Below, piece by piece: positions 8,545 through 20,089 of a stretch of DNA of 36,369 nucleotides. Made by a program: the position numbers and the translations under genes. The DNA is taken from NCBI GenBank assembly GCA_009702045.1, contig WLIV01000036.1, forward strand, positions 1-36,369, given 5' to 3'. The notes beneath the pieces are model-generated. The model was not told the DNA's origin, did no database searches, and saw nothing but the letters and a program-made list of their open reading frames with translations. The stretch comes from Actinomycetota bacterium (GTDB lineage: Bacteria; Actinomycetota; Acidimicrobiia; Acidimicrobiales; Ilumatobacteraceae). Position 1 is the first letter of the stretch. Each line of letters begins with the position of its first letter.

Positions 8545-9894
8545 AACAGCATCGCCGCAGAGATCGCCGGTACCGGGTCCGGTGACCGCAGTGCGCGCGG
8601 GATCGCCGCGGCGGTCGGGAGAATGATCTCCTCCGGACAGTTGGCCGTCGGCACGCGGCTACCGACCGTACGCGAACTGTCCAAGCTGTTGGGCGTGTCG
8701 CCCACCACCGTCAGCGAGGCGTGGCAGAGCCTCGCCGCCGTCGGCGCGATCGACGCCCGCGGCCGTCAGGGAACGTTCGTGCGCCAACCGACCGGGCCGG
8801 TCACCCCCCGCCGATACCGGCGCATCACAGAGGGTCCGGGGCGCTTCGCACTCGACCTCAGCACCGGTACCCCCGATCCGGCACTGCTGCCCGACCTCGG
8901 GCCCGTCATCGCGCGGGTCAGTCGCCAGTCGCTCACCAGCAGCTACCTCGACCACCCGGTGCTGCCTGGCCTCGGTGAGCATCTGCGCGCCAGTTGGCCC
9001 TTCGTCCCGGACGACCTCACCGTGGTCGATGGAGCAATGGACGCGCTCGACCGCGTGGCTTCGGCCGTCGTCCGCCTCGGTGATCGAGTCGTGGTCGAGC
9101 ACCCGACGTTCCCTCCTCTGCTCGACCTACTCGAACTCCTCGGGGCCGAGGTCATCGGTGTCAACCTCGACGACGAAGGTATGCGGCCCGACGGTCTCGC
9201 GGCGGCGCTCGTCGGCGGTGTGAGGGCCGTCTTCCTGCAGCCACGTGCGCACAATCCCACGGGCATCACGCTCACCTCCCGACGGAGCAAGCAACTGGCT
9301 GCGGTGCTCGCCGACAGCGACGCGATCATCGTCGAGGACGATCACTCCGGCGATATCGCCAGCGGCACACTCGCCAGCCTCGGCGTCCACCTACCCGGAC
9401 GCACCGTGCACATCCGCAGCTATTCCAAGAGCCACGGTCCCGACCTGCGCCTCGCTGCCGTCGGTGGCGCCGGTGAAGTCATCGGAGCAATTGCCAACCG
9501 CCGCTTACTCGGCCCCGGGTGGAGCAGTCGCCTGCTGCAGGCGGTGCTGTTGGAGATGCTCGAACACCAACCCACGATCGACGCCGTGGCAGCCGCCCGG
9601 CTGGAATACGCCCGCCGACGCAAGGCCGTCAGCGCCGTGCTTGCACATGGCGGCGTCGCCTTCACGGGGACGGACGGCATCAACCTCTGGATGCGTGTCG
9701 CCGACGAACGCTCCGCACTCCTCACGCTGGCAGCCCAGGGAATCGGCGCCGCACCCGGCGAACCGTTCATGGCTCGCGACGATGAACCATCGATGCGCGT
9801 CACGGTCGGCCTGATCGACCGCGATCTGGACGAGATCGCGCACCGTCTCGCCGACGCTGCAGGCAACGTCCCCGCCCGGGGTGGCCAGCGTTAG
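8542..9894 (+). CDS. MocR-type transcriptional regulator (GntR helix-turn-helix + aminotransferase-like domain)
   Basis: A 450-aa fusion regulator. Residues about 12-83 form a GntR-type winged helix-turn-helix (LPTVRELSKLLGVSPTTVSEA, then GRQGTFVRQ). The rest is a class I aminotransferase fold with the PLP-binding Lys296 in SYSKSHGPDLRLA and the conserved HNPTG near 235. Members sense amines or PLP adducts and control adjacent catabolic genes. ATG 8542 is chosen because the upstream 12-bp repeat and TATTGT box sit just before it; ATG 8524 is the alternative, six codons longer. It diverges from the pyrimidine-type operon. An inducer such as beta-alanine or a related amine is a reasonable inference, since such molecules can react with bound PLP. 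Confidence 0.9.
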   Translation: MNSIAAEIAGTGSGDRSARGIAAAVGRMISSGQLAVGTRLPTVRELSKLLGVSPTTVSEAWQSLAAVGAIDARGRQGTFVRQPTGPVTPRRYRRITEGPGRFALDLSTGTPDPALLPDLGPVIARVSRQSLTSSYLDHPVLPGLGEHLRASWPFVPDDLTVVDGAMDALDRVASAVVRLGDRVVVEHPTFPPLLDLLELLGAEVIGVNLDDEGMRPDGLAAALVGGVRAVFLQPRAHNPTGITLTSRRSKQLAAVLADSDAIIVEDDHSGDIASGTLASLGVHLPGRTVHIRSYSKSHGPDLRLAAVGGAGEVIGAIANRRLLGPGWSSRLLQAVLLEMLEHQPTIDAVAAARLEYARRRKAVSAVLAHGGVAFTGTDGINLWMRVADERSALLTLAAQGIGAAPGEPFMARDDEPSMRVTVGLIDRDLDEIAHRLADAAGNVPARGGQR

Positions 9895-9907
9895 CAGGGC
9901 ACTCCGC

Positions 9908-10711
9908 TCAGTTCGGTGAGGTGGTCAGCAACTCGGGCGCCATCGGACACTCCGCAGCGAAGCTCGCGTCGGCTGCAGGCTGCAATCCGAATGGGTCGGC
10001 CACCTGAGTGCACAGTCCAAGCGGAAGGATCTCGGCCTCCGCGTACCAGGGGGCGTCCGCGTCGGTGATGCGATCGACGATGGTGGCAAAGGTGCGTTCC
10101 GGTATCCGCCGTCCACGACCGACCACGGCAACCACGGGCACTCCGCTGCAATACGCCACGGACGCCGCCGCTCTGCTGCCCAGCGGCGCCAACAACTCCT
10201 CGCCGGACGCGGCGAACGCCTCGATCAGCACCGGATCCGACACGAGCACCGCTGCGGAGAGGGCAGCCGCCGGGATCAGTTCGCCCGACACGCCAGCACG
10301 TCCCAGGCGGCGGGCGAAGGCGTCAGCATCGCGGGTGGTGTCGAGCGCCAACACGGCGACGTCACCGCGGCGGATGATGGCTTCACCGGCGATATCGGGC
10401 CAGCCCACCGTGCACACACACGAATCAGCCGGCAGTGCCTCGAGCACCCACCGGATCGTGGGGTCGGCCTCGAACTCGTCGGCCAGACGATTCGCCACTT
10501 TGTAGGGTTCGGCGGCGGTGACGACATGCGAGCAGAGCCACCAGAGCGGCCCGCTGGTGACATGACGTTCAACGATGCGGCGGCAGGCGACCACCAGACC
10601 GGCAGGATCGTTCCCCATGCCACGTAAGGCTGAGGCGGTTTCGCGGACGAGCACCAGCGGGTCGGCACCCTCGGAGCGGGCAAGGTGGCGAAGCCGTTCC
10701 ATGGGGTGCAC
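9908..10711 (-). CDS. Hypothetical protein with weak eIF2B-like (Rossmann) features
   Basis: A 267-aa soluble protein I do not recognise with certainty. The second half has alternating hydrophobic strands and Gly/Ala turns. The stretch VLVSDPVLIEAFAASGEELLAPLGSRAAASVAYCSGVPVV (quoted in part: LGSRAAASVAYCSGVPVV) recalls the nucleotide-sugar-binding part of eIF2B-alpha/methylthioribose-isomerase-like proteins, where a GT-x-ALAAKAHGVP pattern is conserved; the similarity is weak. The start is uncertain: GTG 10711 has a TATGTT box ending 6 nt upstream, ATG 10702 lies three codons inside, and GTG 10729 extends it by six codons. It is divergent from the thioredoxin-fold gene. Confidence 0.6.
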   Translation of the reverse strand: MHPMERLRHLARSEGADPLVLVRETASALRGMGNDPAGLVVACRRIVERHVTSGPLWWLCSHVVTAAEPYKVANRLADEFEADPTIRWVLEALPADSCVCTVGWPDIAGEAIIRRGDVAVLALDTTRDADAFARRLGRAGVSGELIPAAALSAAVLVSDPVLIEAFAASGEELLAPLGSRAAASVAYCSGVPVVAVVGRGRRIPERTFATIVDRITDADAPWYAEAEILPLGLCTQVADPFGLQPAADASFAAECPMAPELLTTSPN

Positions 10712-10717
10712 GAGTGC

Positions 10718-10723
10718 AACATA
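10718..10723 (-). promoter_or_regulatory. Putative -10 box (leaderless)
   Basis: TATGTT ends 6 nt before GTG 10711 of the eIF2B-like gene and is the main reason for choosing that start. Confidence 0.35.
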
Positions 10724-10757
10724 TGCCACCGGATGGGCCGCGGCAGGTGTTGCGCGC

Positions 10758-10763
10758 TACCGT
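10758..10763 (+). promoter_or_regulatory. Putative -10 box (leaderless)
   Basis: TACCGT ends 8 nt before GTG 10772 of the thioredoxin-fold gene. It would also drive hrpB, which starts three bases after that gene. Confidence 0.4.
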
Positions 10764-10771
10764 TACCACTC

Positions 10772-11260
10772 GTGGCTAGCAACGTTGCCCTCGACATCAC
10801 GCTCACGACTCTCGGCGGTGAGACCCGTCCACTCAGCGAGTGGGTCACGACGTTCCATCTCGCCAGCGTGGTCCTCGACCCGTTCACCAACGAGAGCTCG
10901 TGGGTGCTCGACGCAGCGACTCGCGTGCTCGAGGGATTCCGCGATTCTGCAGTGCGCGTGAACCTCGTCCTCACCTGCACCAGCGACGAAGCCAAACAGT
11001 TCCTCGGACCGATTGCCGACCGCTTCCTGGTGTTCTGCGATCCCGAGCGCACGTTCGTGCGCAGCCTCGGCCTTGGCACGCTGCCGGCGTTCGTGTTCCT
11101 GCGAGCAGACGGCGAGGTCGTTGCCACCGCAGAAGGCTGGAACCCCAGCGAATGGCGCGCCGTCGCCAAGTCGATCGCCGCCACGACGGCGTGGAACGTG
11201 CCCAGCATCCCCGGTGCCGGCGACCCCTCGCCATTCCACGGCACACCCGCCCTCGGCTGA
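10772..11260 (+). CDS. Thioredoxin-fold protein without CxxC
   Basis: A 162-aa predicted cytoplasmic protein. The second half shows a thioredoxin-like order of elements: FLVFCDPERTFVRSLGLGTLPAFVFLRADGEVV near residues 88-118 has the cis-Pro (TLP) and following beta-hairpin typical of thioredoxin/AhpC-TSA proteins. The usual CxxC motif is absent; the region where it would lie reads LDPFTNESS, so a redox role is doubtful. GTG at 10772 is chosen because a TACCGT box lies 8 nt upstream and the frame further upstream overlaps the divergent gene. Its stop is three bases before the hrpB start, so the two are probably translated together. Confidence 0.7.
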   Translation: MASNVALDITLTTLGGETRPLSEWVTTFHLASVVLDPFTNESSWVLDAATRVLEGFRDSAVRVNLVLTCTSDEAKQFLGPIADRFLVFCDPERTFVRSLGLGTLPAFVFLRADGEVVATAEGWNPSEWRAVAKSIAATTAWNVPSIPGAGDPSPFHGTPALG

Positions 11261-11263
11261 CAC

Positions 11264-13744
11264 TTGTCCTTCGAGCTACCCGATCTCCCGGTCCTCGAAG
11301 CCCTTCCTACCGTCGTCGCCGCCCTCGCTGGCCCAGGCCAGGCGATCCTCGTCGCTCCGCCGGGCGCCGGCAAGACGACGCTGACGCCGCTCGTGCTGTT
11401 GGATGCAACGTGGCTGAACGGGCAGCGCATCGTGATGCTTGAACCGCGCCGCCTGGCGACCCGCGCCGCAGCTCGGCGGATGGCATCCCTGCTCGGTGAA
11501 TCCGTCGGGCACACCGTCGGCTATCAGACTCGAGACGAACGGGTGATGAGCGCGACCACGCGCATCGAGGTCGTCACCGAAGGAATCCTCACCCGCCGCT
11601 TGCAGCACGACCCGACGCTCGAAGGGTACGGGCTGGTCATCTTCGACGAGGTGCACGAGCGCAACCTGCCCACCGACCTCGGCCTGGCGCTGATGCTCGA
11701 TGCACGCGACACACTGCGGCCCGATCTGCGCGTGCTGGCGATGTCGGCCACACCCGACACCAAGGGCTTGCTGCGAGTGCTGGGCGCCGACACACCGGTC
11801 GCCCACAGCGACGGACGCACACATCCGATCGACATCATCTACGCACCGATGGGCAAGAACGACCGCGTGGCCGAGGCCACCGCCGCGCTGGTGCAGCGGG
11901 CATTGCGCGAGCAGACCGGCGACCTGCTCGTGTTCCTTCCCGGGTTGCCCGAGATCCGCCGGGTACTCGGAATGCTGGAGGGCACCGTGCCCCCGATGGT
12001 CGACGTGTACCCGTTGGCCGGAGCGCTCTCCCCCGCCGAACAGGATCTCGCGCTCGCCCCGTCACCTGCCGGCCGCCGACGAGTCGTGCTCGCCACCGAC
12101 ATCGCCGAGTCGTCGCTCACCGTCGATGGTGTGCGCGTGGTGGTCGACAGCGGACAGGCCAAAGTGCCAAGGGTCGACCAGCGCACGGGTATGACGAGGC
12201 TGACCACGGTCGCCATCAGCCGCGCCTCGGCCGACCAGCGCGCCGGGCGAGCCGGACGTGTTGAGCCCGGTGCCGCGTATCGGCTCTGGAGCAAGCTGGA
12301 GCAGGGCACGCGACGAGCGCACCTCGAGCCGGAGATCACCCAGGTCGATCTCGCGGGGCTGGCCTTGGAGTTGGCCGCCTGGGGCACACCGGTGGACGAA
12401 CTGCGTTGGGCCGACCCGCCCCCAGCGCGCAGCCTGCAGCAGGCCGGCGAGCTCCTGAGCCGGTTGGGTGCAGTCGACACCGATGGTCGCATCACCGACA
12501 GCGGGCGACGAATGTTGGCCCTGCCGCTGCACCCGCGACTCGCGCACATGGTCGGCGAGGCGAGCGAATCTGATCGACCGCTGGCATGCATCATCGCCGC
12601 ACTGCTCGACGAACGCGACGTGCTGCGCGGTCGCCCCGACGAACTGCCCGCCGACCTCGGTCTGCGTGTCGAGATCGTGTGCGGCACGCGCGACGATCGC
12701 GCCAACTGGCGCGATGTCGACCGTATGCGCGAGCGGGCTGTCGACATCGCCCGACGTGCGGGTGTGCGGATCGACTTTGACCGTGTCCGCGCCGATCACA
12801 GCGGTGTGGTGCTGGCCCTCGCCTACCCCGACCGCATTGCGGTGCGGCGCAGTCAGCCGGGTCAGTTCCAGATGCGCAGCGGGTCGTCCGCGTGGGTGGC
12901 GCCATCCGACTCACTGGCCGCCGAACAGTTCGTCGTCGCCGCCGACCTCGACGGCAAACGCGATACTGCCCGCATCCGGATCGGCGCCGCGATCGACGTT
13001 GCACAGGTGATCGACGTGATGGCCGCGCAGATCGAACGACGCGAGCAACTCGTGTGGGACAAGAGCCGCGACGAACTCGTACTGCGGATCGAGACCCGTC
13101 TGGGAGGCATGCTGCTCGACGAGCAGGTGCGTGCCGCCCCGGCTGGCGAGGCGACAACCGCTGCGCTGGTCGAGCGGGTGCGCACCACACGGTTGGCTGC
13201 GCTCGGCCGCACCGAAGGGTCGACGCTACGCGCACGCGTGGCGTTCCTACGGCGCACGATGGGAGCCGACGAATGGCCCGACTGGAGCGACGCGACGCTG
13301 CTGGCCACGCTCGACAAGTGGTTGGCCCCGTACCTCGTCGGCGCCACCGGAGCAGCCGACCTCGCCCGCCTCGACACCGACATGCTGCTGTCGTCGCAAC
13401 TCGGATGGGATCTGTCGGTGCGCCTCGCCGAGCTGGCACCGACGCATCTGGAGACGCCAGCCGGCCGCACGGCGGAGATCGACTACACACGCGAGGTGAT
13501 CACTGCGTCGGTCCGTGTGCAAGACCTGTTCGGGCTGCGCGAACACCCGTGCGTGGCCGACGGTCGGGTGCCGATCGCGCTGGAGCTGCTGTCTCCAGCC
13601 GACCGGCCGATCCAAATCACGAGCGACCTCCCCGGCTTCTGGGCCGGCACCTGGGCCGACGTCCGCAAGGACATGGCCGGCCGCTATCCCAAGCACCAGT
13701 GGCCGATCGACCCTGCCATCGCCACCCCCAAGCGCCTCAAATAG
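11264..13744 (+). CDS. hrpB: ATP-dependent helicase HrpB
   Basis: An 826-aa DEAH/RHA-type helicase of usual HrpB length. Motifs in order: Walker A APPGAGKTT (31-39, Lys37), motif Ia EPRRLATR (60-67), DEVH box (128-131) in IFDEVHERN, motif III SAT (161-163), motif VI DQRAGRAGR (near 325), then the helicase-associated domain and the HrpB-specific C-terminus (PKHQWPID near the end). In the family the role is RNA or ribonucleoprotein remodelling, poorly defined in vivo. The start is TTG at 11264, three bases after the stop of the thioredoxin-fold gene; no ATG or GTG is better placed before the Walker A motif, so translational coupling is likely. Confidence 0.95.
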   Translation: MSFELPDLPVLEALPTVVAALAGPGQAILVAPPGAGKTTLTPLVLLDATWLNGQRIVMLEPRRLATRAAARRMASLLGESVGHTVGYQTRDERVMSATTRIEVVTEGILTRRLQHDPTLEGYGLVIFDEVHERNLPTDLGLALMLDARDTLRPDLRVLAMSATPDTKGLLRVLGADTPVAHSDGRTHPIDIIYAPMGKNDRVAEATAALVQRALREQTGDLLVFLPGLPEIRRVLGMLEGTVPPMVDVYPLAGALSPAEQDLALAPSPAGRRRVVLATDIAESSLTVDGVRVVVDSGQAKVPRVDQRTGMTRLTTVAISRASADQRAGRAGRVEPGAAYRLWSKLEQGTRRAHLEPEITQVDLAGLALELAAWGTPVDELRWADPPPARSLQQAGELLSRLGAVDTDGRITDSGRRMLALPLHPRLAHMVGEASESDRPLACIIAALLDERDVLRGRPDELPADLGLRVEIVCGTRDDRANWRDVDRMRERAVDIARRAGVRIDFDRVRADHSGVVLALAYPDRIAVRRSQPGQFQMRSGSSAWVAPSDSLAAEQFVVAADLDGKRDTARIRIGAAIDVAQVIDVMAAQIERREQLVWDKSRDELVLRIETRLGGMLLDEQVRAAPAGEATTAALVERVRTTRLAALGRTEGSTLRARVAFLRRTMGADEWPDWSDATLLATLDKWLAPYLVGATGAADLARLDTDMLLSSQLGWDLSVRLAELAPTHLETPAGRTAEIDYTREVITASVRVQDLFGLREHPCVADGRVPIALELLSPADRPIQITSDLPGFWAGTWADVRKDMAGRYPKHQWPIDPAIATPKRLK

Positions 13745-13759
13745 CGGGGCGCGTCGAGG

Positions 13760-14530
13760 TCAGGCCGCAGCCTCCAACGCTGCGATCACGTCGTCCAACA
13801 TGCCACGGAGCGCGTGCTCCGTGGCTGCTGCTGACGTGTTCTCGACGCGCAGGTTGACGATCACCACCAGCCCGTCCGAATCCCACCACGACAGGCATTC
13901 GGGCAGCGCGTCGCCGGCCGCTGGCAGGCACCCGCTGCGCACCGTGCCGCCGCGCCACGACGACTTGCCCTCGTTGCTGAGTTGGACGTCGGCCCGACTG
14001 GTTTCCTGCAGGCGAATGACATCCTTGTTGCTGCCGCCGAACGCTGTGACGCCGAGGTCGGTGCCGGAGTTGCCTGACTGATCACCTGTGGAGCAACCGA
14101 CAATGCCCGTGATGTTGTCGAACTCGGCGAGTATGAAGTTGGCATCGGTGCTGTCCTGGAAGCGATCGAGCGAGGTCTTCTCCGACAGCAGCGTGACGAG
14201 CTTTGGGAAGTCACCGAGCGGGCAGTCGTCGACCGATGTCGGCTCAGTGTTTCCCTCGGTGACGCTCGCGAGCCCAGCCAGCGCCTGGGTTGTGTCGATC
14301 GCTGCACCTCCGCCGTTGGCGTCCGAGCCCGAATCGCGGCCGGCGACCAGCCATACCACGACGCCAGCGACCAGCAATACGACGAGGACGATCGCCGGCA
14401 CACCCTTGCGGCCGCGCGATTTCGGTGCGAGCACGGCCGGCGCGTACTGCGGTGCCGGGGGCGGCGGGGGCACCGGGGCACCCGGGAACGGCTGGGGCTG
14501 GGGTGGCGGCGGCGGCGGCAAGGTCGACAT
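13760..14530 (-). CDS. Pro-rich membrane-anchored hypothetical protein
   Basis: A 256-aa protein with a cytoplasmic N-terminus rich in proline (residues 5-36, runs of Pro with Gln and Ala), a basic patch KSRGRKG, one membrane segment (about 44-66) and an extracytoplasmic domain with four or five Cys. This build is common among actinobacterial proteins of unknown function with a DUF4190/DUF4333-like arrangement, but I cannot assign a family. ATG at 14530 is chosen because TATTGT ends 7 nt upstream; the frame is open further but the extra sequence is a repeat-derived stretch. It is convergent with hrpB, 15 nt apart. Confidence 0.75.
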   Translation of the reverse strand: MSTLPPPPPPQPQPFPGAPVPPPPPAPQYAPAVLAPKSRGRKGVPAIVLVVLLVAGVVVWLVAGRDSGSDANGGGAAIDTTQALAGLASVTEGNTEPTSVDDCPLGDFPKLVTLLSEKTSLDRFQDSTDANFILAEFDNITGIVGCSTGDQSGNSGTDLGVTAFGGSNKDVIRLQETSRADVQLSNEGKSSWRGGTVRSGCLPAAGDALPECLSWWDSDGLVVIVNLRVENTSAAATEHALRGMLDDVIAALEAAA

Positions 14531-14537
14531 GGTCGCC

Positions 14538-14543
14538 ACAATA
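14538..14543 (-). promoter_or_regulatory. Putative -10 box (leaderless)
   Basis: TATTGT ends 7 nt before ATG 14530 and there is no ribosome-binding site. Confidence 0.5.
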
Positions 14544-14577
14544 CGCCGCACCATCCACCCGGCCGTTCCAAGCCATC

Positions 14578-14627
14578 CCCTCGAACCCACCCACCCTCTC
14601 GAACCCACCCAACCACCCACCCTCTCG
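14578..14627. repeat. Imperfect tandem repeat, CCCACCCTCTCGAAC-type units
   Basis: Three imperfect units containing CCTCTCGAACCCACCC or CCCCTCGAACCCACCC follow one another in the gap between the Pro-rich protein and the DUF559 gene. They lie directly next to the palindromic repeat that follows. No function can be assigned. Confidence 0.6.
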
Positions 14628-14628
14628 C

Positions 14629-14680
14629 CTCTGTGTCGCGGGCGCCACCTCCATCGACGGCGGTCGCCGCCGCGACAGAG
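14629..14680. repeat. Palindromic repeat family, left copy
   Basis: The 13-mer TCTGTGTCGCGGG (14630-14642) is followed by the inverted partner CCGCGACAGAG (14670-14680), forming an 11-bp stem with a 2-nt bulge. The same 13-mer occurs beyond the other end of the neighbouring DUF559 gene. An adjacent GCCACCTCCA is also shared in inverted form with the right-hand copies. Confidence 0.65.
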
Positions 14681-14726
14681 ACGGGGGCCTTGCCAGAATT
14701 CGGGTCGCGCCGTACCCAGTGATGGC

Positions 14727-15629
14727 GTGGAAACCCATCGGAGATTGATCGAACTTGCCGCAGCGAACCAACGGATCCTCACCGAGCGAACAGCACTGAC
14801 GGTGCTCAGCCCGGCAGCATGGCAACGTCACCAGGCGGCCGGGTTGTGGATGCAGATCGCACCGGGGTACTTCCATCACTCTGCGACGCTGCTCACGTTC
14901 GAGATGCAGGTGCGGGCATGCAGCGGATGGGTTGGCATACGTGGTGCCCTGTACGGGTCGACGGCGCTGCGCTGGTTGGGCATCGACGTCCCGGAACCTC
15001 ATCATCCCGAGTTCCTCGTGCCACGTGACCGGCGGGCCATCCCAAACTGGGTGACCGTGCACACCACGGTGAAATGGGACAACGGCGACATCATCCGCCA
15101 CCGCGGGGTTCGCACGACCACTGCGACCAGAGCGGTCATCGACTACGCGGCACAGGGTGTCTCCGCTGGCGACCTCGAACATGCCATCGACGAAGCCATC
15201 CGCCTACGTCGCACCGCGCTCGTCCGATTGAAACGACGCCTCGCCGGCCTGAGCGGCAAGGGGCGCCACGGTTGCGCCCTGCTGCGTGAACTCCTGCTGG
15301 ACTCGGGCGGCGAGTCACATCTCGAGCGACGATTCCTCAGGCTGTTGCGAGAGCAGGGTCTGCCGCGTCCAGAGTGCCAGGTCGTGTTCAAGCGTGACGG
15401 CGAAACCGTGGCCCGGGTCGATTTCGTGTTCCCGAACGAGAGGTTCATCGTTGAGGTGTCCGGCCGTATCGGCCATACCTCCGATCGAGACCGGCAGCGT
15501 GACGCTCGCCGACGCAACCATCTCCAAAGTCTCGGCAACGAGGTGATCGAGTTCACCACCGCCGATGTCATCGACGACCCGGGCTATGTCCTCGCCACCC
15601 TCCGAGCGTCCCTCCATGTCCGCCCGTGA
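14727..15629 (+). CDS. AbiEi-like / DUF559 (Vsr-like nuclease fold) protein
   Basis: A 300-aa protein. The N-terminal part (ERTALTVLSPAAWQRHQAAGLW, then PGYFHHSATLLTF) resembles the winged-helix domain of AbiEi-type proteins, and the middle (GALYGSTALRWLGI, RTTTATRAVIDYA) matches the AbiEi core. The C-terminus (ESHLERRFLRLLREQGLPRPECQ, ARVDFVFPNERFIVEVSG, EVIEFTTADVIDDP) is the DUF559 domain, a PD-(D/E)xK fold related to Vsr endonuclease, with the Asp of VDFVFP and Glu of VEVSG as candidate metal ligands. Such proteins are common and multicopy in actinobacteria; no AbiEii-like toxin gene is adjacent. GTG 14727 is the likely start. The gene is bracketed by copies of one palindromic repeat family. 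Confidence 0.8.
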   Translation: METHRRLIELAAANQRILTERTALTVLSPAAWQRHQAAGLWMQIAPGYFHHSATLLTFEMQVRACSGWVGIRGALYGSTALRWLGIDVPEPHHPEFLVPRDRRAIPNWVTVHTTVKWDNGDIIRHRGVRTTTATRAVIDYAAQGVSAGDLEHAIDEAIRLRRTALVRLKRRLAGLSGKGRHGCALLRELLLDSGGESHLERRFLRLLREQGLPRPECQVVFKRDGETVARVDFVFPNERFIVEVSGRIGHTSDRDRQRDARRRNHLQSLGNEVIEFTTADVIDDPGYVLATLRASLHVRP

Positions 15630-15654
15630 CGTCCAGCCATGGAGGTCACGGGCG
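15621..15654 (+). terminator. Hairpin over the DUF559 stop codon
   Basis: CGCCCGTGAC (15621-15630) and GTCACGGGCG (15645-15654) are perfectly complementary, a 10-bp stem with a 14-nt loop that includes the TGA. There is no T-run, so it may act in mRNA stability rather than intrinsic termination. Confidence 0.4.
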
Positions 15655-15739
15655 CGACACAGAGACGGGCGGATCGCGCGACCCCCGTCTGTGTCGCGGG
15701 ATGGAGCACCAGAGTTGGAGGTCAGGCCCGCGACACAGA
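15654..15739. repeat. Palindromic repeat family, right copies
   Basis: Three related segments alternate in orientation. GCGACACAGAGACGGG (15654-15669) pairs with CCCGTCTGTGTCGC (15684-15697) with a 2-nt bulge. TCTGTGTCGCGGG (15688-15700) pairs perfectly over 13 bp with CCCGCGACACAGA (15727-15739). The middle arm can thus pair to either side. The same 13-mer is present at 14630-14642. Confidence 0.7.
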
Positions 15740-15781
15740 AGTCGAAGGGGAGGGGGTTTCGGGGTGGACAGGGGACGGACG

Positions 15782-15787
15782 TAGCCT
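15782..15787 (+). promoter_or_regulatory. Putative -10 box of fumarase (leaderless)
   Basis: TAGCCT ends 6 nt before the fumarase ATG and no ribosome-binding site is present. Confidence 0.45.
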
Positions 15788-15793
15788 GAGCAC

Positions 15794-17445
<1,652 letters not shown>

Positions 17446-17452
<7 letters not shown>

Positions 17453-17480
17453 CGGCTCGGCACCGCCGATTGCTCAGCGC
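17446..17480. terminator. Possible bidirectional terminator between convergent genes
   Basis: GCGCTGA (17446-17452) and TCAGCGC (17474-17480) are complementary and contain the stop codons of fumarase and of the oxidoreductase. The 21-nt loop can form an inner CGGC/GCCG stem. There is no T-run on either side, so the call is weak. Confidence 0.3.
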
Positions 17481-18379
17481 GCTTCGTGCATCACGGACAC
17501 GGTTCGCTGCCACTCCTCGGCGTCGACGGCCACGATCGCAGCGTTGAAATCGTCGACGCCAATCGCCTTCAGCTCGAGCAGACGCTCGCGCACCTCCGTC
17601 TCGTCGCCGATGATGGCCAGGTCGGCAGGACCAGCCACACCCTCTTTGTCCATCATCTTGCGATAGCTGGGCAACGTGTTGTACATCGCGAACGTCTCGG
17701 CGGCACGGCGGCGAGTGCCGTCGACATCATCGGTAACGCATACCGGCAACGAGGCCACGATGCGCGGCGCCGCACGACCTGCGTCGGCAGCGGCCTGGCG
17801 GATGGTGGGGACGGTGAAGTCGCGCAAGGTCTCCGGACCCACGCACCATGTGGTGGTTCCATCGGCAAGCGCGCCGGCGACACGGAGCATCTGCGCCCCG
17901 AGCGCAGCCACGATCACCGGAGGACGCTCAGCGCCGGGAACACTGATCGAGCCGCGCACAGTAAACGCCTCACCCTCGAAGCGCACGTTGTCCTGGTCGA
18001 GCAACGGCATCATCGCCGAGAGGTACTCACGCAGGTGCCGCACCGGCTTGTCGAACGAAATGCCCCACATCCCCTCGACCACGACTTGGTGCGAGAGACC
18101 AATACCCAGGCACAGTCGATTACCGATGGCGGCCTGCACCGTGAGCGCCTGCTGCGCCAACATCATCGGGTGCCGCGGATAGGTGGGCACCACGGAGGTA
18201 CCCAGTTCGATCTCGGGCACTTCGCGGCCGATGATCGCCATCGCGGTGAGCGTGTCGAGACCGAAGGTCTGCGCCGCCCAGAACGTGTTGATGCCAGCAT
18301 CGTGCGCCGCACGAGCCTGATCGACGAGTTGATCGAGTGTTCCGGCGTTGTCCACCGCTGCCATGATTCCGAGACGCAT
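17474..18379 (-). CDS. LLM-class F420-dependent oxidoreductase
   Basis: A 301-aa luciferase-like protein. Typical parts are MRLGIMAAVDNAGTLDQLVD, FWAAQTFGLDTLTAMAIIG, GTSVVPTYPRHPMMLAQQA and LCLGIGLSHQVVVEG, then AALGAQMLRVAGALADG. From memory it resembles the actinobacterial MSMEG_4879-type F420 family (TIGR03564). Members use coenzyme F420 for hydride transfer to mostly unknown substrates. ATG 18379 is preferred because TACCGT ends 6 nt upstream; the frame stays open farther but that part overlaps the ABC-F gene. Substrate unknown. Confidence 0.85.
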   Translation of the reverse strand: MRLGIMAAVDNAGTLDQLVDQARAAHDAGINTFWAAQTFGLDTLTAMAIIGREVPEIELGTSVVPTYPRHPMMLAQQALTVQAAIGNRLCLGIGLSHQVVVEGMWGISFDKPVRHLREYLSAMMPLLDQDNVRFEGEAFTVRGSISVPGAERPPVIVAALGAQMLRVAGALADGTTTWCVGPETLRDFTVPTIRQAAADAGRAAPRIVASLPVCVTDDVDGTRRRAAETFAMYNTLPSYRKMMDKEGVAGPADLAIIGDETEVRERLLELKAIGVDDFNAAIVAVDAEEWQRTVSVMHEAR

Positions 18380-18385
18380 GCGCGC

Positions 18386-18391
18386 ACGGTA
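18386..18391 (-). promoter_or_regulatory. Putative -10 box (leaderless)
   Basis: TACCGT ends 6 nt before ATG 18379. It lies in the 20-nt gap after the ABC-F gene, so the oxidoreductase may be transcribed both alone and by read-through. Confidence 0.4.
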
Positions 18392-18399
18392 CACGCGGC

Positions 18400-20016
<1,617 letters not shown>

Positions 20017-20077
20017 GACTTGTCCAGGGTGGCGGGCGAACACGTCGCGCGCAACCGACGTGACCAGAACGACGGCC

Positions 20078-20083
20078 TACCAT
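20078..20083 (+). promoter_or_regulatory. Putative -10 box (leaderless)
   Basis: TACCAT ends 6 nt before GTG 20090. A nearer ATG at 20082 is in a frame that stops after three codons. Confidence 0.45.
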
Positions 20084-20089
20084 GACCAC

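Noticed and set aside
14727-15629. Complete AbiE phage-defence system
   Set aside because: Only the AbiEi-like part fused to DUF559 is present; no AbiEii nucleotidyltransferase gene is adjacent.
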